NCBI GenBank assembly: GCA_964389205.1
Contig: CAYMDH010000007.1
Location: 34,144-98,143, forward strand
Source of the DNA: Leptobacterium sp964389205
GTDB lineage: Bacteria; Bacteroidota; Bacteroidia; Flavobacteriales; Flavobacteriaceae
Length of the DNA stretch: 64,000 nt
Direction of reading: 5' to 3'
Part shown: one piece after another, positions 33,194 to 41,957 of the stretch
How the letters are laid out: each line of letters opens with the position of its first letter
How positions within the stretch are numbered: the first letter of the stretch is position 1
The notes under the pieces: generated by a model
Told to the model about the DNA's origin: nothing
The model's input: only the letters and a program-made list of their open reading frames with translations
The model's database searches: none
Program-made: the position numbers and the translations under genes

Positions 33194-34021
33194 ATGAAGT
33201 TATCAGAAATTTCACCTTCTATATATCATAGTTTGCGCTTACTTATGGCATCTACTGATAAACTAGAAAAACAATCTGATACAAAAATACCGTTAATAGT
33301 CTCTTTAACAACAATTCCTTCCAGAGTCAAGACAGTATGTATTACCATTCGTAGTTTATTAGAGCAAGAAGCCAAACCTGAAAAAATTATATTGTGGCTT
33401 AATGATAGTTTTAAAAACAATCTACCTAAACAATTAGATAAGTTACAAGGAGAAGTTTTTGAAATTCGCTATTCTCCTTATACATTTTCACATCGTAAGC
33501 TTCTTCATAGTTTAGAGCAGTTCTCAGGGAAAATTATCATTACTTGTGATGATGATATGATTTATCACCGAAAATGGTTAAAACTCTTATATCAAGCACA
33601 TTTGAAAAACCCTAATGCAGTTATAGCAAATCAAGGTAGAGAAATTACCTATGGGGATAATGGAAAACCACTTCCTTATTTAGAATGGCCTTTTGTAAAA
33701 GAAAAGCCTAATAATAAGAAATTAATGATGCCAGTAGGTGCTTTTGGTGTTTTATACCCACCGCAATGTTTTGATAAACGTGTTACTGATATAGACCTTA
33801 TCTTAAAACTATCACCTAAAAGTGATGATTTATGGTTTAAAACAATGTCGTTATTAAATGGAACGATTTCTATGAAATCTACAGAATATGTTCCAGATCC
33901 TATTCCTATTATAGGAACGCAATTTATTTCTTTGAAACAAATAAATAATGGTCAAGATTATAAAAGGGTGCAATGGGAGCAGATTAGTGCTTATTTTAAT
34001 TTTAATTTTAATTTTAATTAG
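33194..34021 (+). CDS. Glycosyltransferase-like protein (GT-A fold, DXD motif)
   Basis: 275 residues, no signal or membrane segment. The N-terminal I-V-S-L-T-T-I-P-S-R near 32 and the later I-I-T-C-D-D-D-M near 115 fit a GT-A glycosyltransferase with a metal-binding DXD. Substrate unknown. It stands alone, so its acceptor (polysaccharide or protein) is not suggested by context. Odd feature: the C-terminus is a run of Asn-Phe pairs (F-N-F-N-F-N-F-N) encoded by a TTTTAA hexamer repeat, probably generated by slippage. Confidence 0.72.
   Translation: MKLSEISPSIYHSLRLLMASTDKLEKQSDTKIPLIVSLTTIPSRVKTVCITIRSLLEQEAKPEKIILWLNDSFKNNLPKQLDKLQGEVFEIRYSPYTFSHRKLLHSLEQFSGKIIITCDDDMIYHRKWLKLLYQAHLKNPNAVIANQGREITYGDNGKPLPYLEWPFVKEKPNNKKLMMPVGAFGVLYPPQCFDKRVTDIDLILKLSPKSDDLWFKTMSLLNGTISMKSTEYVPDPIPIIGTQFISLKQINNGQDYKRVQWEQISAYFNFNFNFN
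33994..34017 (+). repeat. TTTTAA hexamer repeat in the 3' end of a coding region
   Basis: Four tandem copies of TTTTAA at the very end of the glycosyltransferase gene, encoding alternating Asn and Phe. As a multiple of three, gain or loss of one unit keeps the frame. Confidence 0.8.
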
Positions 34022-34049
34022 TAGTTAGATACTAATAAAAGAAGTTTTA

Positions 34050-35180
34050 TTAGATTAAACCTAATAAGTAACCTGAAATAGCTCCACATACAACCATTAA
34101 CATTATATTAGTTTTCTTAAATCTCAATTTAATAATAAGACTTAAAATAGCAATTAAAACGGCCTGCCAATTGATTAAAGTTTCTATACTCATTTTGTAA
34201 AGTACAGCTAACATAATGGCTACTGCTGCAATATTCACCGAATCTAAAAAATAACTTAACAACTTCGATTTTCTCATTTTAGGTATCCAAGGGTTTAAAA
34301 TGAGAACAAAGAAAAAAGAAGGAAGAAATATCCCAAGAGTAGCTGCAATAGCTCCCCAAAAACCAGTAAGCTGGTATCCAATAAAAGTAGCAGTAGATAA
34401 TACAGGGCCAGGAGTAAATTGCCCTACTGCAATAGCATCCATTAATTCTGCTCTGAGTAACCAACCTTTGGCAACTAGTTCGGCATCTAAATAAGCAAAT
34501 AAAACATAACCACTTCCATATAAAATAGCGCCTACTTTTAAAAATGTCCAAAATACTTTAACAGAAGTTATATTCATTAATATTTTAGTGGTAATGGGCG
34601 CAATTAAAAATGGAGAAAACATGTTAGAATGAGATGTTTTTTTTGATTTAAAACTAAAATAGAACAACCCTAGAATGCCAGCAGAAAGTAATACGGTAAC
34701 TTCATTAATGCCTAGTAAAGCAGCTGAAAAAACAAGTATTCCTAAAACACCTAACTCCCAGCCTTTTAACGCTTTCTTACCAAGTTTTAAAATGGCCATG
34801 GCGATAATGACTAAAACAACAGGTTTAATTCCAAAAATAAAAGGCTCAACATGAGGTAGTTTTCCATAGGAAGAATAGAACCAAGCAAGTGTTCCTGTAA
34901 TAAATGTGGCTGGGAGAATAAAGCTAATGCCCGCAATAAAGAGCCCTGCCTTGCCAGCACGTTCATGCCCACAATGCATGGTCATTTCTGTAGAGTTTGG
35001 TCCTGGTATTAAGTTAGTTGCTCCTATTAAATCTAAAAAGTGTGCTCTGCTTAACCATTTTCTTTTTTCCACTATTTCTGCTTCCATCATAGCGATATGA
35101 GCAGCAGGCCCTCCAAAGGCAATACAACCTAGCTTAAAAAAAACGATTGCAACTTCTATGAGTTTTTCTTTTTGTGTCAT
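34050..35180 (-). CDS. chrA: Chromate transporter, long-chain ChrA (CHR family)
   Basis: 376 residues with two homologous CHR halves: F-G-G-P-A-A-H-I-A near 22 with G-P-N-S-T-E near 60, then G-Q-F-T-P-G-P-V near 250. About ten or more membrane helices. The family is named for chromate efflux, but many members have not been tested on that ion. It converges with the glycosyltransferase; an AT-rich hairpin (34032-34053) overlaps its stop codon. It is not linked to a chrB regulator here. Confidence 0.88.
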   Translation of the reverse strand: MTQKEKLIEVAIVFFKLGCIAFGGPAAHIAMMEAEIVEKRKWLSRAHFLDLIGATNLIPGPNSTEMTMHCGHERAGKAGLFIAGISFILPATFITGTLAWFYSSYGKLPHVEPFIFGIKPVVLVIIAMAILKLGKKALKGWELGVLGILVFSAALLGINEVTVLLSAGILGLFYFSFKSKKTSHSNMFSPFLIAPITTKILMNITSVKVFWTFLKVGAILYGSGYVLFAYLDAELVAKGWLLRAELMDAIAVGQFTPGPVLSTATFIGYQLTGFWGAIAATLGIFLPSFFFVLILNPWIPKMRKSKLLSYFLDSVNIAAVAIMLAVLYKMSIETLINWQAVLIAILSLIIKLRFKKTNIMLMVVCGAISGYLLGLI

Positions 35181-35216
35181 TTTAAGGATGAAGAATAGTA
35201 TGCTGTTATTAAAACT

Positions 35217-35255
35217 AAAAAACGCATCATAATTTTATTTTATGATGCGTTTTTT
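35217..35255 (-). terminator. Intrinsic terminator after the porin-PiT operon
   Basis: A perfect 12-bp stem (AACGCATCATAA / TTATGATGCGTT, 35221-35232 with 35240-35251) has A/T flanks giving a T run on the - strand. Confidence 0.85.
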
Positions 35256-35270
35256 TATAATGTAAAAAGG

Positions 35271-37682
35271 TTATTGTCTTTTTTTGCCTTCCATATCATA
35301 TTCTTCTATTAACTTCATGATAGACTCTATCAGGTCTTTGCTTTCTAGAAGAAGACTAAAATATAAAGTAGTGTTTTTTGGGCTGGATTCATCTGCTGTT
35401 CTTGTACGTGTAATTTGTTTCTCTATTTTTTGAGAAACTTGCTCTAATAAAGCTTGTTTTTCTTCTAATAAAAACCCTATCTCACTAAAGTTTCTATTAT
35501 CAAAAGCATCTTTAATTTTGTCAAATAAAATAGTAAGTTGCTGTTCGATTTCTTTAAGTTCTTTTATTTGATTAAACCGTAGCTTTTTATGATTGTTGTT
35601 AATGTGTTTATGACTTACTTTAGTAATATACTCCATAGATTGAACCATATCCTGCAAATAGCCTAAGATTAATACATAAAATTTACTAACTCCAACACTA
35701 GTATCATCTAAATTTTTAATAAAATAAAAGATATTATCTCTTAATTCATCAATCTCATTATTGAGTTTGTCAATCCCTTTTTTTCCTTTTTTTAGTTTGG
35801 CAAGATCTTGAGTAGCTAAACCATTGATGGTATTTGAATAAATTTTATTGCTTCTATCAACTACATTAGAGATGTTATCTGCACTTTCTTCAATAACACC
35901 TTTTATAGAACGACTTTCAGATTTTCTTAGACGTTTTTCAACCTTTGACTCTTTGGTTTGTTTGTTGTGTTTAATATAGTTTCTAACTAATAATAAAACA
36001 GCAAGCAGTAATAAAACACCTGTCATTGGAGCTACTGAAATACTAATTAAGCTTGCAACAGTAGCTGCAGCTATAAAAGCACTGATAGCTGTAAAGAACC
36101 ATCCACCTATTACATTTAAAACCCCTGCAACTCTATAAACTGCACTCTCGCTTCCCCATGCTCTATCAGCTAGAGAAGTACCCATAGCTACCATAAAAGT
36201 AACATAGGTTGTTGATAGTGGTAGCTTATAAGAAGTAGCGATAGAAATTAAAACACCAGCTGCCATTAAATTTACAGCCGCTCTTACCATATCAAATGCA
36301 GGTAATTCATGAACTTTGTCTTTAGTTAATGTAATAACTGGTTTTTCAAATCTTTTTTCAATTTTATTTTGAATTGATTGAGGTAAAATAGTAGAGGTTA
36401 TCTTAGAAAAACCAATAGCTACTCTAACAAAACCTCTAGATAAGAAATTTGGTTGAAAACGTTCTTCTGTAGTATCTTGATTTGCAAGATCTATCTCGGT
36501 TTTCATTACTTTTTTAGCCTTAGTTGAAAACCATAAAGTAAGTATCATTACTAATCCAGCAATAAATAATAAGGCGGTAGGAGTTTCTACCTTCTTACTT
36601 AATACACTCATTGAAAATTCACTTGCCGAAACTCCAGAAGCACTCCATGCTTCATAAGATTGCCAACCTGCAATAGGAACTCCAATAAAGTTTACTAAAT
36701 CATTTCCTGCAAAAGCCAATGCCAAAGCAAAAGTCCCCACAATAATGATAACCTTGTAAATGTTAATTTTAAATACTGTTATTATTATATATGAAAGAAC
36801 AGACCAGAATACAAAACTTACAGCAACAATTTGCAGTACATAAGTTTCTAAAAATCCTCGTAATGTTAAATTAACAATGGCAAGATCTCCATCTACTTTT
36901 ATTTTGAACAAGTCTTTCTTAGCTTTTGTTAATTCTTTTACAGTTTCAAATGCAGCATTAAAATGCGTATTTGCCCATTCAAGTAACCCATCAGCAGAAC
37001 CGCTGTAAAGTGTATCAACTATAGTTTTTGCATAATTAGTACCTTTAATCCCTTTCATAAAAATGAAATAAATAATAGCTGTTAAGGCTATACCTCCAAA
37101 CAAAGCACCTACCCATTTGGCCTTCTTTTCAAAATTAAAGGTTAGTAGTAAACGTGAAATAAACTGAACTATAGCTCCAGTGGAGAACGCAACAAATACA
37201 GATAGTAAAATACCAAAAATGATCTTTCTTGCAGTCTCTATATTAATATATTGACTTAGATCTGAAACGGTTTGCTCGTTTCCATCTGCATAAATTTTAA
37301 TAAGAGAAACTGCTACAGCTGCACCAAGTAGTTCAAAAACAATAGATACTGTTGTGGATGTTGGCATTCCTATAGTATTAAAGAAATCTAACAGCAAAAT
37401 ATCTGTTATCATGACCGCCATAAAAATGATCATAATCTCTGAAAAGTAGAATTCTCCAGGATTAAAAATTCCTTTTCTAGCTACCTCCATTAATCCGCTA
37501 GAAAAAATAGCTCCAACAGCAATTCCTATACTGGCAACAATCATAATAGTTCTAAAAGAAATAGCTTTAGAACCAATTGCAGAATTCAAAAAGTTGACAG
37601 CATCATTACTAACACCAACCACAAGATCGGCGATTGCAAGAACAGCTAGGGCAACAATCATTAATAAGTAAATATTATCCAT
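35271..37682 (-). CDS. PiT-family inorganic phosphate transporter fused to a PhoU-like domain
   Basis: 803 residues. The N-terminal PiT transporter (about 1-600) has G-V-S-N-D-A-V-N-F-L-N-S-A-I near 24 and the repeat A-G-N-D-L-V-N-F-I-G-V-P near 318, the two family signatures. The C-terminal 200 residues (about 600-803) are cytoplasmic helical bundles resembling PhoU/DUF47 (E-I-D-E-L-R-D-N-I-F-Y-F-I-K-N-L-D-D). Ordinary PiT proteins are 400-500 residues. The fused domain may adjust uptake to phosphate supply. It is cotranscribed with the porin at 37762 (79-base gap) and faces the pst operon. Confidence 0.9.
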   Translation of the reverse strand: MDNIYLLMIVALAVLAIADLVVGVSNDAVNFLNSAIGSKAISFRTIMIVASIGIAVGAIFSSGLMEVARKGIFNPGEFYFSEIMIIFMAVMITDILLLDFFNTIGMPTSTTVSIVFELLGAAVAVSLIKIYADGNEQTVSDLSQYINIETARKIIFGILLSVFVAFSTGAIVQFISRLLLTFNFEKKAKWVGALFGGIALTAIIYFIFMKGIKGTNYAKTIVDTLYSGSADGLLEWANTHFNAAFETVKELTKAKKDLFKIKVDGDLAIVNLTLRGFLETYVLQIVAVSFVFWSVLSYIIITVFKINIYKVIIIVGTFALALAFAGNDLVNFIGVPIAGWQSYEAWSASGVSASEFSMSVLSKKVETPTALLFIAGLVMILTLWFSTKAKKVMKTEIDLANQDTTEERFQPNFLSRGFVRVAIGFSKITSTILPQSIQNKIEKRFEKPVITLTKDKVHELPAFDMVRAAVNLMAAGVLISIATSYKLPLSTTYVTFMVAMGTSLADRAWGSESAVYRVAGVLNVIGGWFFTAISAFIAAATVASLISISVAPMTGVLLLLAVLLLVRNYIKHNKQTKESKVEKRLRKSESRSIKGVIEESADNISNVVDRSNKIYSNTINGLATQDLAKLKKGKKGIDKLNNEIDELRDNIFYFIKNLDDTSVGVSKFYVLILGYLQDMVQSMEYITKVSHKHINNNHKKLRFNQIKELKEIEQQLTILFDKIKDAFDNRNFSEIGFLLEEKQALLEQVSQKIEKQITRTRTADESSPKNTTLYFSLLLESKDLIESIMKLIEEYDMEGKKRQ

Positions 37683-37761
37683 TTAGTATCTATTTAAAGT
37701 GCAAATATTAAAATCTGTTTCCAGTCCAATGTTATGATATTGTTATCTATTAATGAGTGAT

Positions 37762-38979
37762 TTAGAAATGTATGTCAAATTGTAATCTATACATTAAGCC
37801 AGTAGCTTCATTACCTTCGGTTGTATAACTTATATCAGATTGTACTTTTAATTTATGTCCTACAATAAATTTAGAAACTCCAAGTGTATATTGTTGTTGT
37901 AAATCTCTCCCTGTAATATTTTCGTTTAAATTAATAGAGGTATATCTACCCGCTACTTCCCAATTACTTTTAAATAAGTAACCGGCTTGTAAATTTAATG
38001 AATTTCCAACTTCAACAAAATTCCCATTAGGAGTACCGCTTACGTCTACAGCGATTGGATCATCTGCATCTCTATCTGCAAACTCTCCAGAGAATGAAAA
38101 CCCTCTGTATTTAAATACAGCGTCTACAAATATTGTATTAATATTAGTTTCAAAAAATTCACCATTTCCAAAATCAAATAAAATACCACCCAAGTTACTT
38201 CTTTCTCTAACAGCATTATTGTTAAAATCGTAAACGACTCCTACAGATAATTTTGGTTTTGGCTCTCTATCTAAGTCACTGCTAGACGAATAATCACCTC
38301 CTTTTGTAAAAGCTCCTAAAGGTAAGAATTCTACTCTTGCTGTATATTGATGCCCTCCCAAATTCCCTTCGGTTACATTCCTTCCTTCACCTTGTGAAAT
38401 AGCAAATGCTTCTCTAATAATAAAGTTTTCAGAAAGATTGAAGTGATGTCTTAACTGAAGCCCAATATCACGGTCTATATTAAAACGGCTATTTAATAAC
38501 GAACGATCAACAAATTGTAAATTCCCTGACGAAACTACACGTTCCCGGTTACCAGGTAATTTTGTTTGACCTACCCATAATGTAAGGTTTTTATGAAAAT
38601 TCCACTTTACAACAGCATCTAGTATTATTCTATTTGTATTTCTGTTAAATTGACTAGCACCTGCAATATCTCTATTAGAAAGCCCTAATTCAATTTTGTA
38701 TTTGAGTTTTGGGGTAAAGGCAAATCCTTCTAATTTTAAACGTGATCGTCTTATTGAGAAGTTATTCTCTACACTACCAAAATCTCCATCATTAATATCC
38801 CATTCTGTAGTTGATAAAAACTGAGCTCTTGCTCCTAATTTAAGGCTGAAAGAACTGTCTTTAGCAACAAAATTGAAAAGCCCTTTTCCAAATTTTGCAT
38901 CAGATATTTTTTGAGAATTAGCATTTAAAAAGAATAAAAAAGCGAATGCAAGCGCAACATTTCTTAAAATCATAATCAT
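37762..38979 (-). CDS. Phosphate-selective porin-like outer-membrane protein (OprO/OprP family)
   Basis: About 406 residues. The frame is open to 39000, but ATG 38979 or 38973 gives a normal signal peptide (M-I-L-R-N-V-A-L-A-F-A-F-L-F-F-L-N-A-N-S-Q). The mature part is a 16-strand type barrel with F-S-L-K-L-G-A-R-A-Q-F, S-I-R-R-S-R-L-K-L-E-G and V-G-Q-T-K-L-P, features of the OprP family, and ends in an aromatic strand (L-Q-F-D-I-H-F). It would let phosphate cross the outer membrane for the PiT carrier encoded next. A terminator-like hairpin lies about 110 bases upstream (39087-39112). Confidence 0.88.
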   Translation of the reverse strand: MIMILRNVALAFAFLFFLNANSQKISDAKFGKGLFNFVAKDSSFSLKLGARAQFLSTTEWDINDGDFGSVENNFSIRRSRLKLEGFAFTPKLKYKIELGLSNRDIAGASQFNRNTNRIILDAVVKWNFHKNLTLWVGQTKLPGNRERVVSSGNLQFVDRSLLNSRFNIDRDIGLQLRHHFNLSENFIIREAFAISQGEGRNVTEGNLGGHQYTARVEFLPLGAFTKGGDYSSSSDLDREPKPKLSVGVVYDFNNNAVRERSNLGGILFDFGNGEFFETNINTIFVDAVFKYRGFSFSGEFADRDADDPIAVDVSGTPNGNFVEVGNSLNLQAGYLFKSNWEVAGRYTSINLNENITGRDLQQQYTLGVSKFIVGHKLKVQSDISYTTEGNEATGLMYRLQFDIHF

Positions 38980-39086
38980 TATTAGTTTTTGTCGCCGCAA
39001 AGAACCAACTCCAATGTTAAGATAATGTTTCGTTAATATTATTTTTAAGTGAACCCTGAAATATTATATTTGCAAAGAAAAAAACA

Positions 39087-39112
39087 GGGCTACCTTATTT
39101 ATGAGGTAGCCC
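39087..39112 (-). terminator. Terminator-like hairpin upstream of the porin-PiT operon
   Basis: A perfect 9-bp stem GGGCTACCT / AGGTAGCCC (39087-39095 with 39104-39112). Only on the - strand is it followed by a T run (CTGTTTTTTTC). It lies in the 444-base divergent gap between porin and pstS, so it ends a short - strand RNA or acts as an attenuator. The rest of this gap holds the direct repeat at 39251 and otherwise nothing recognised. Confidence 0.55.
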
Positions 39113-39250
39113 ATTCATTTCAAAAATCTAGTCGACAAAAACTAATCTGATTGTGAAATGTATTATATATGATATAACAAAAATCGATGTTTAATTAGAA
39201 TATCATGTAAACAAAACATTAAGTAATTATTAATATTGTTAAAACTTATT

Positions 39251-39275
39251 TGTTAGACAAAGAGAGTGTTAGACA
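39251..39275. repeat. 9-bp direct repeat upstream of pstS
   Basis: TGTTAGACA occurs at 39251-39259 and again at 39267-39275, 16 bases apart, about 150 bases before the pstS start. Direct repeats are the usual target form of PhoB-like regulators; the match to any known box is not established. Confidence 0.4.
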
Positions 39276-39423
39276 GAATTATTTCAATATAATAATACTT
39301 GAAAAGACATCTTAGATGAGTTAATAAATTAAAACCAAGTTTTTATAATTTATTACGACAAAAGTATAATACAATTTTACTATAGAACTTCAAATTGTTG
39401 CTTAAACTAAGATTAAAATAACT

Positions 39424-40263
39424 ATGAAAGTTAAATACCCCCTCTTTATTATATTTATTATCAGTATCTCTTTATTTTCATGTAATAAAAAAGAAGCCAT
39501 CAATATATCTGGAAGCACAACAGTGTTACCAGTAATATCTGCTGCAGCTGAACAATTTAAAAGAAACAACCCTGATATTAATATTATAGTAAATTCAGGT
39601 GGCTCTGGAGTTGGAATTAATCAACTAGGAGAAGGTAAAATAGCGATAGGAATGGTTTCTCGAAATATCACCAAAGAGGAAATAGAAAGATATCCTACTA
39701 TTAAATTTAATCCTATTTCTATCGGTAAAGATGCAGTAGTTCCGGTAGTATCATCAGAAATTTATGAATTGGGTGTTAAAGCTCTTACTGTAGATCAGAT
39801 AGCTCAAATATATAAAGGAGAAATAGTAAATTGGAGTGAAGTTGGCGGCCCTGATAAAGAAATACTATGTATAGATAAAGAAAAATCGAGAGGAACACGG
39901 CATGTTTTTATGGAAGTTGTTATGGGAAATAAAACAGCAGATGCTCCAGGAGCAGATTTAATACTAGGCTCCAATAATGAAGAACAAACGGCAATTGTTC
40001 AAAGCGATGCTGCAATAGGAATGCTATCTAATGCCTGGCTGAATGAAGATGTTAAAGGACTAGGAATAGTTATGCCCGATAATACTATTGTTGAGCCATC
40101 TCTTGAGAAAATTATAAATGGTGAATTTCCGATTACAAGAGATTTACTAATAATTATAAATGGAAATTCGCAAGGAGTTACTAAAAGATTTATTGATTAT
40201 ATATTGAGCAAAGAAGGACAAGAGATTGTTGAAGAGGCAGGCTATGTCAGTATTAAAAAATAA
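39424..40263 (+). CDS. pstS: Phosphate ABC transporter, substrate-binding lipoprotein PstS
   Basis: 279 residues. Lipoprotein signal (I-S-L-F-S-C, Cys at 20) and then I-N-I-S-G-S-T-T-V-L-P, the phosphate-binding Ser/Thr loop. Further family motifs are N-S-G-G-S-G-V-G-I near 58 and K-E-K-S-R-G-T-R-H near 153 (phosphate-coordinating Ser and Arg). It captures phosphate in the periplasm for PstCA. pstC starts inside its last codons, marking tight translational coupling. Confidence 0.95.
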   Translation: MKVKYPLFIIFIISISLFSCNKKEAINISGSTTVLPVISAAAEQFKRNNPDINIIVNSGGSGVGINQLGEGKIAIGMVSRNITKEEIERYPTIKFNPISIGKDAVVPVVSSEIYELGVKALTVDQIAQIYKGEIVNWSEVGGPDKEILCIDKEKSRGTRHVFMEVVMGNKTADAPGADLILGSNNEEQTAIVQSDAAIGMLSNAWLNEDVKGLGIVMPDNTIVEPSLEKIINGEFPITRDLLIIINGNSQGVTKRFIDYILSKEGQEIVEEAGYVSIKK

Positions 40264-41116
40264 AATAGGACAGGGATATATAATAGGAAGTACTGTATTA
40301 AGTGCAGTTATAATCGTACTTATTATTACCGTATTATTAATAAATAGCTGGAGTGCCATTTCAACAAATGGCTGGCAATTATTTTCTTTAAAATGGGATC
40401 CTTCAACTAATCATTTTGGTATTCTTTCTATGCTATTTGGGACTTTAGCGGTTACATTAATTGCATTATTAATGGCCGTTCCTTTAGGAATATCTACTGC
40501 AATTTTTATAAGCGAGATATTACCTAAAAGATTCAGATTTATAGCTAAATCGTTACTTGAATTACTTGCAGGAATTCCTTCTATTATTTATGGGCTTATC
40601 GGGATTGCTTTTTTCAGTATTTGGTTACAAGAATTATTTGAACTACAAACTGGACGAACTATTTTAACAGGAGGGATTTTGCTAGGGATTATGATACTTC
40701 CCACTATTATAACGCTTACGGATGATGCAATATATAATATTCCTGAGAAATATAGAGAAGCTGCAAAAGGATTAGGTTTATATAAACATGAGGTTATAAA
40801 GAACATTTTACTGCCTATTGCAAAGCCTGATATTATTGGCGGAGTGCTACTTGCACTTGGAAGAGCTATGGGAGAAACAATGGCAGTGATGTTAGTTATA
40901 GGTGGTATAGATAAAATACCTACTCCTTTTTTTGATTGGCTTTCTCCAGGGCAAACTATTACCTCTAAATTAGGAAGAGAAATTGCAGAGTCATCTTTTG
41001 GTTCTATTCATTTTAGTGCTATGATTTTTATGGGTGTTTTTCTTTTGGGGATAGTAATGACATTGACTTTTATTACACAAAAACGATACAAGCAAGAAGG
41101 GAGATTGGATGAATAG
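40244..41116 (+). CDS. pstC: Phosphate ABC transporter permease PstC
   Basis: 290 residues from ATG 40244, overlapping pstS by 20 bases; the earlier TTG is not needed. Six membrane helices, with the permease loop E-A-A-K-G-L-G-L-Y-K-H-E-V-I near 178 followed by G-R-A-M-G-E-T-M-A-V-M near 210, the PstC signature. It forms the membrane channel with PstA. Confidence 0.95.
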   Translation: MSVLKNKIGQGYIIGSTVLSAVIIVLIITVLLINSWSAISTNGWQLFSLKWDPSTNHFGILSMLFGTLAVTLIALLMAVPLGISTAIFISEILPKRFRFIAKSLLELLAGIPSIIYGLIGIAFFSIWLQELFELQTGRTILTGGILLGIMILPTIITLTDDAIYNIPEKYREAAKGLGLYKHEVIKNILLPIAKPDIIGGVLLALGRAMGETMAVMLVIGGIDKIPTPFFDWLSPGQTITSKLGREIAESSFGSIHFSAMIFMGVFLLGIVMTLTFITQKRYKQEGRLDE

Positions 41117-41957
41117 GAAAATATATAACAAACTATTTATAGGAGCTAATATACTTGCAGTTTCGCTTTGCGGTGCATTATTACTATTTCTATTTGGTAT
41201 TATTACTTGGAATGGTATTTCAGCTTTAAGTTTTGATTTTATTTTTAAAGAATCAAGCAATTTTGGAGCCGAAGGCGGGGTATTTTACCAAATACTAGGG
41301 AGTTTATTATTGGTGTTTACTGCGGCTTTAATTAGTTTTCCAATAGCACTGGGAACAGCAATTTTTAAAAGTGAATATCTCAAAAATTATAGATGGCAAA
41401 GAATTAGCAATATCTTGATATATGGATTAAATGGTATTCCATCTGTTATCTTCGGAATTTTTGGACTTATCTTTTTTGTTAATTTAATGGGAACCGGAAT
41501 TTCATGGTTTGTGGGCTCTATAATATTAGCAATAATGATATTACCCGCAATTACACTATCGGCTTATCAAGCTATAAATAGTGTTCCTTCTATTTACAGA
41601 GAGAGTTCTCTGGCTTTGGGGTTAAATAAATGGCAGGTTGTTGTTAAAGTATTATTACCACAGGGAATTAACGGAGCAATTACAGGATTACTTATTGGTT
41701 TGGCAAGAGCGATTGGAGAAACAGCTCCTATCATGTTTATAGCAACTGCATTTTCTGGAGTTGACCTGCCAGAATCTTTATTAGAGCCAGTATCTGCTCT
41801 ACCCACTCATATATTAGCATTAGCGCAACAGGCTACAGATCCTAATGCACTTCAAAATGCTTGGGGAGCAAGTTTTATCTTGATATTACTAGTTATTTTC
41901 TTTAGTATATCAGCTCTTTTTATAAGAATAAAGTATAAAACAATTACAGAAAGATGA
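41109..41957 (+). CDS. pstA: Phosphate ABC transporter permease PstA
   Basis: 282 residues and six helices. It carries the EAA-like loop R-E-S-S-L-A-L-G-L-N-K-W-Q-V near 164 and G-L-A-R-A-I-G-E-T-A-P-I-M-F near 197, typical of PstA. It overlaps pstC by 8 bases and pstB by 4. Confidence 0.95.
   Translation: MNRKIYNKLFIGANILAVSLCGALLLFLFGIITWNGISALSFDFIFKESSNFGAEGGVFYQILGSLLLVFTAALISFPIALGTAIFKSEYLKNYRWQRISNILIYGLNGIPSVIFGIFGLIFFVNLMGTGISWFVGSIILAIMILPAITLSAYQAINSVPSIYRESSLALGLNKWQVVVKVLLPQGINGAITGLLIGLARAIGETAPIMFIATAFSGVDLPESLLEPVSALPTHILALAQQATDPNALQNAWGASFILILLVIFFSISALFIRIKYKTITER

Noticed and set aside
34032..34053. Terminator between the glycosyltransferase and chrA
   Set aside because: The stem CTAATAAAA / TTTTATTAG is weak and overlaps the chrA stop without a T run; not listed as a separate feature.
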